Assembly (NCBI GenBank): GCA_011773575.1 | Contig: WVXJ01000161.1 | Coordinates: 2,390-13,859 of the forward strand | Direction of reading: 5' to 3' | DNA: 11,470 nucleotides | DNA from: Armatimonadota bacterium | GTDB lineage: Bacteria; Armatimonadota; Hebobacteria; Hebobacterales; WVXJ01 | Program-made: the position numbers and the translations under genes | The notes under the pieces: model-generated | Databases searched by the model: none | Seen by the model: the letters and a program-made list of their open reading frames with translations, nothing else | What the model was told of the DNA's origin: nothing | Part shown: positions 9,126-11,470 of the stretch, one piece after another | Position numbering within the stretch: position 1 is the first letter of the stretch | Layout: each line of letters begins with the position of its first letter

Positions 9126-10454
9126 TTACCACTGTGGGAGGGTGAATCCCTTCTTTCCGAATGGCTTCTTTTCCGTAAGACCTGCCAGCATCTGTCTTAT
9201 CTGTTTGAACTGAGCGAGGACGAAGTTCACATCCTCAACGCGGCTACCTGAACCCTTGGCGATACGCCGCCTATGGCTCCCCTTTATTATATCCGGTTCC
9301 GACCTTTCGCGGGGAGTCATTGACTGAATTATGGCCGTCATACGCGCCAGGGCCTTCTGATCAAACCCCTCCTCCAGCTGCTGGCCCAGCCCCCCCATGC
9401 CCGGAATCAGAGACACGAGATGGTCCAATGAGCCCATTTTGGAGATTCGCTGGCACTGTTCCAGTAAATCATTCAGATCGAAGCGATGGCGGCGAACCTT
9501 CTCTTCGAGGGCGCGCGCCTCCTCTTCACTGATAGCCTCCTCGGCCTTCTCCACAAGGGTCAGCACATCCCCCATTCCCAGGATACGGGAGGCCATCCGC
9601 TCCGCCAGGAAAGGCTCCAGCGCCTCCGGCTTCTCGCCCGTGCCGACAAACCATATCGGTTTTCCCACCACCGCACGCAGAGAGAGCGCGGCTCCGCCGC
9701 GAGCATCGCCATCCAATTTCGTCAGAATGAAGCCGGATAGGTCAAGCGAGTTCTCGAAAGCCTGCGCTACTTTCACGGCCTCCTGTCCGGTCATGGCATC
9801 CAGCACCAATAACACATCGGCTGCAGGAAGCGCGGCTCGCATTTCCGCCAGTTCACCCATCAGTTCCTCGTCAACATGGGCGCGCCCCTGGGTGTCAATG
9901 ATAACCGGAGAAAGGCTCTCTGCGCGACTGTGTTTGAGCGCCGCCTGCGCCACCTCCAGAGAAGTCTTCTCTCCGTGAGGTTCAAATACGGGCAGGCCCA
10001 CTTGAGAGCCGATAGTTGCCAGCTGTTCGATAGCTGCGGGCCGGCGCAGATCCGTTGCCGCCAGTAACGGCTTTCTTCCTTTCTTCTGCAAGGAAAGTCC
10101 GAGTTTGGCGGAAGTGGTAGTCTTGCCTCCTCCCTGCAGGCCTACCAACATATATATGTCCGCGGTGCCCTCGGGTTGTGTCTCCGACTCTCCTCCGAGC
10201 AATGCAACCAGTTCATCGTGGACTATCTTTATTACCTGCTGTCCGGGGGTAACGCTCTCCAGGACCTCCTTGCCGGTGGCCTTCTCTTGAACGTGGGCAA
10301 CAAAGTCCTTAACCACGTGGAAGTTGACATCCGCCTCCAGCAGGGCAAGGCGGACTTCCCGGCAGGCTGTGGCAACATCCTGGGGTGATAGCCTGCCTTT
10401 CCCAGTGAGTTTCTTGAAGACGGACTGGAGCTTATCAGTGAGGTTATCGAACAT
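9126..10454 (-). CDS. ffh: signal recognition particle protein Ffh
   Basis: Ffh is the SRP54 GTPase. With SRP RNA it binds signal sequences of nascent membrane and secreted proteins and docks with FtsY. The 442-residue protein is full length. It has an N domain (1-95), then the G domain with G1 GLQGGGKTTTSAKL (105-118), DTQGR (187-191), TKLDGDARGG (245-254) and GTGEKP (271-276). The M domain holds SKMGSL (338-343), IPGMGG (350-355), MTPRER (379-384) and the RNA-binding HRRRIAKGSG (394-403). The tail is short and ends in GKKGFTLPQW. It is the first gene of the operon, with its own promoter at 10470-10499. The ATG is only 15 bases past the -10 and has no Shine-Dalgarno, so the message is likely leaderless or nearly so. 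A 113-base gap to rpsP shows no clear promoter. Confidence 0.97.
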   Translation of the reverse strand: MFDNLTDKLQSVFKKLTGKGRLSPQDVATACREVRLALLEADVNFHVVKDFVAHVQEKATGKEVLESVTPGQQVIKIVHDELVALLGGESETQPEGTADIYMLVGLQGGGKTTTSAKLGLSLQKKGRKPLLAATDLRRPAAIEQLATIGSQVGLPVFEPHGEKTSLEVAQAALKHSRAESLSPVIIDTQGRAHVDEELMGELAEMRAALPAADVLLVLDAMTGQEAVKVAQAFENSLDLSGFILTKLDGDARGGAALSLRAVVGKPIWFVGTGEKPEALEPFLAERMASRILGMGDVLTLVEKAEEAISEEEARALEEKVRRHRFDLNDLLEQCQRISKMGSLDHLVSLIPGMGGLGQQLEEGFDQKALARMTAIIQSMTPRERSEPDIIKGSHRRRIAKGSGSRVEDVNFVLAQFKQIRQMLAGLTEKKPFGKKGFTLPQW

Positions 10455-10469
10455 CCGGCTACAAGCCAG

Positions 10470-10499
10470 AGTATAACAATCTTACACCCCAGCTGTCAA
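10470..10499 (-). promoter_or_regulatory. promoter of the ffh-trmD operon
   Basis: TTGACA (10494-10499), an 18-base spacer and TATACT (10470-10475) with TGT just before it, an extended -10 element. The hexamers are identical to those of the rRNA promoter at 6511-6538. The predicted transcript start is within about 10 bases of the ffh ATG. Confidence 0.75.
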
Positions 10500-10579
10500 A
10501 TTTGCCTCGACTCTCTATTCTGTCCGGACAGCGGAACCAAAAGAGGTTGCAGCCGCCGCAGGTCCAGCCTTGGAGGCAG

Positions 10580-11470
10580 CTAGTAGGCCTTTGCCAGCAC
10601 CAATTCAGCATAATTGAAGCATCTCTTCCCATTCTTGAACCACCTATAATCCAAGCCCCGGATCTCCCTCACGATCGCTTCGCTGTCTGCAAAATCCGGC
10701 CGGACATAGTAGTAGTGGGTATCATATGGCGACTCCCCAAAGGCCGCAGCGAGAATGTACCCGCTCGTCTCCGCATAGGCTTTCATTGTCTCCACCATCG
10801 AAGCCCAGGCGCCGCGTTTTCGATGTTGATCGTATGTAAGTGGGGAGAACCCTGCGTGGAACATGATGATTTCCGGCTTGCGGCTTGCCAGATAATCTTT
10901 GGTTATACCTCCATTGCGCGCAATCCAGGAGTCATTCAGTCCCCACGCATCTATCGCTTTCCATCGAGAATACAGTGGCAGCAGCCCGGCCTCCGTCACC
11001 GCCATCGTATATCCTCTATCCGAGTACTTGCTCAACAGGACGGCTCCATCATGTCTTCCATCAGGGAAATACCTGACGCGGCCGTACCGCTCTTCCTGAT
11101 AGAGAAGCAAACCCAAACCGCATATCAGCAGGATGGAAATCATAACCCTCCGACCTCGCCTGTCGAAATCGCGAAGGGCCGGAAGTCTCCAATCCCGGCT
11201 GATTCCCTCCATGAGAGAGGGCCATGACATTAGAATGATTGGCAGAAGGGCATACTGGAACCGGCCCATCCAGTTCATCTCATCGGACAGCAAGATCCAT
11301 ATGCCGGTGAATCCCGCCACAGGTATCAAGGCGAAGAGAGTCCGCTTGGCGGAGGCGCGGGACCTTACCCCGAATATGAAAGCCAAGACAAACAGCGAGG
11401 AGAAGCGCACTGTATTCTCTACAGAATCGGTAATGCCCTCCCAATGCAGATAGCCGCCGCCTTTCTTGTA
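10580..11470 (-). CDS. partial membrane protein, likely glycosyltransferase of the GT39/ArnT-like type (C-terminal part)
   Basis: The frame is open at the right edge, so the N-terminal part is missing. A GTG at 11410 is internal rather than a start, because the frame continues upstream with YKKGGGYLHWEGITDSVENT. The visible 296 residues begin with two or three hydrophobic segments (around SLFVLAFIFGV, LFALIPVAGFTGIWILL and FQYALLPIILMSW) and one more (MISILLICGLGLLLY). A soluble C-terminal domain follows, with VTEAGLLPLYSRWKAIDAWG, LNDSWIARNG and KPEIIMFH. This pattern, multiple membrane helices followed by an extracytoplasmic domain that mentions a shared AVTEAG...D.WGLND motif, resembles polyprenyl-phosphate-dependent sugar transferases. 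The catalytic N-terminus cannot be seen, so the assignment is tentative. The TAG stop lies 80 bases before the ffh promoter, with no clear terminator between. Confidence 0.55.
   Translation of the reverse strand, partial: YKKGGGYLHWEGITDSVENTVRFSSLFVLAFIFGVRSRASAKRTLFALIPVAGFTGIWILLSDEMNWMGRFQYALLPIILMSWPSLMEGISRDWRLPALRDFDRRGRRVMISILLICGLGLLLYQEERYGRVRYFPDGRHDGAVLLSKYSDRGYTMAVTEAGLLPLYSRWKAIDAWGLNDSWIARNGGITKDYLASRKPEIIMFHAGFSPLTYDQHRKRGAWASMVETMKAYAETSGYILAAAFGESPYDTHYYYVRPDFADSEAIVREIRGLDYRWFKNGKRCFNYAELVLAKAY

Noticed and set aside
9397..9978. 193-codon plus-strand frame within ffh
   Set aside because: Low-complexity Ser/Arg/Ala-rich product opposite a clearly genuine Ffh G domain.
10520..10531. 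Perfect 12-base palindrome ctgtccggacag upstream of the ffh promoter
   Set aside because: A few 12-base palindromes are expected by chance in a window this size, and there is no second copy or extended symmetry to suggest an operator.
10502..11227. 241-codon plus-strand reading frame
   Set aside because: It is antisense to the membrane glycosyltransferase-like gene, whose hydrophobic segments and WGLND-type motif make the minus strand the coding one.

Overview
The window most likely comes from an uncultivated bacterium of the Chloroflexota, perhaps Dehalococcoidia-like. Three features of the 16S rRNA suggest this: a very short helix 17, A instead of G at E. coli position 693, and the 3' minor-domain layout. 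All resemble Dehalococcoides as I remember it, so the affiliation is an inference. Almost everything is on the minus strand.

Layout from left to right: the 3' end of a plus-strand gene whose product ends in a four-cysteine cluster (1-279); a hicBA toxin-antitoxin pair in which hicB is intact and hicA carries two compensating frameshifts (401-801); a complete rRNA operon (850-6538); then the ribosome-biogenesis and targeting operon ffh - rpsP - khpA - ylqD - rimM - trmD (6668-10499); and finally the 3' part of a membrane glycosyltransferase-like gene that runs off the right edge (10580-11470). The ffh-to-trmD order is the classical Gram-positive/Chloroflexota order, but rplS, which usually follows trmD, is missing and the rRNA operon takes its place.

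The rRNA operon reads, in transcription order, promoter - 16S - tRNA-Ala(UGC) - tRNA-Ile(GAU) - 23S - 5S. The tRNA order is the reverse of the usual Ile-Ala. The 16S-23S spacer holds a textbook intrinsic terminator (11-bp perfect stem plus six T) just after 16S, and a good sigma-70-type promoter (TTGACA-17-TATTCT) just before the 23S leader. The operon may therefore be transcribed as two units, a possible step toward the unlinked rRNA genes known in some Chloroflexota. Long RNase III-type processing stems bracket both 16S and 23S. The 23S-5S spacer holds two related palindromes in inverted orientation.

The most striking content lies inside the rRNAs. Positions that are nearly universal in bacteria are changed at the decoding and factor-binding sites, and most changes are compensated by a paired change. 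The closing pair of the sarcin-ricin tetraloop is U2658-A2663 instead of C-G. Helix 44 of the GTPase-associated centre has three swapped pairs and a GUAACA loop. The A-site pair 1409-1491 is A-U instead of C-G. The 530 loop carries C531 instead of U. Compensated pairs argue against sequencing error or rRNA decay. This looks like a real ribosome with altered functional centres, including sites bound by translational GTPases and aminoglycosides, and two of the changes fall in standard 16S primer or probe sites.
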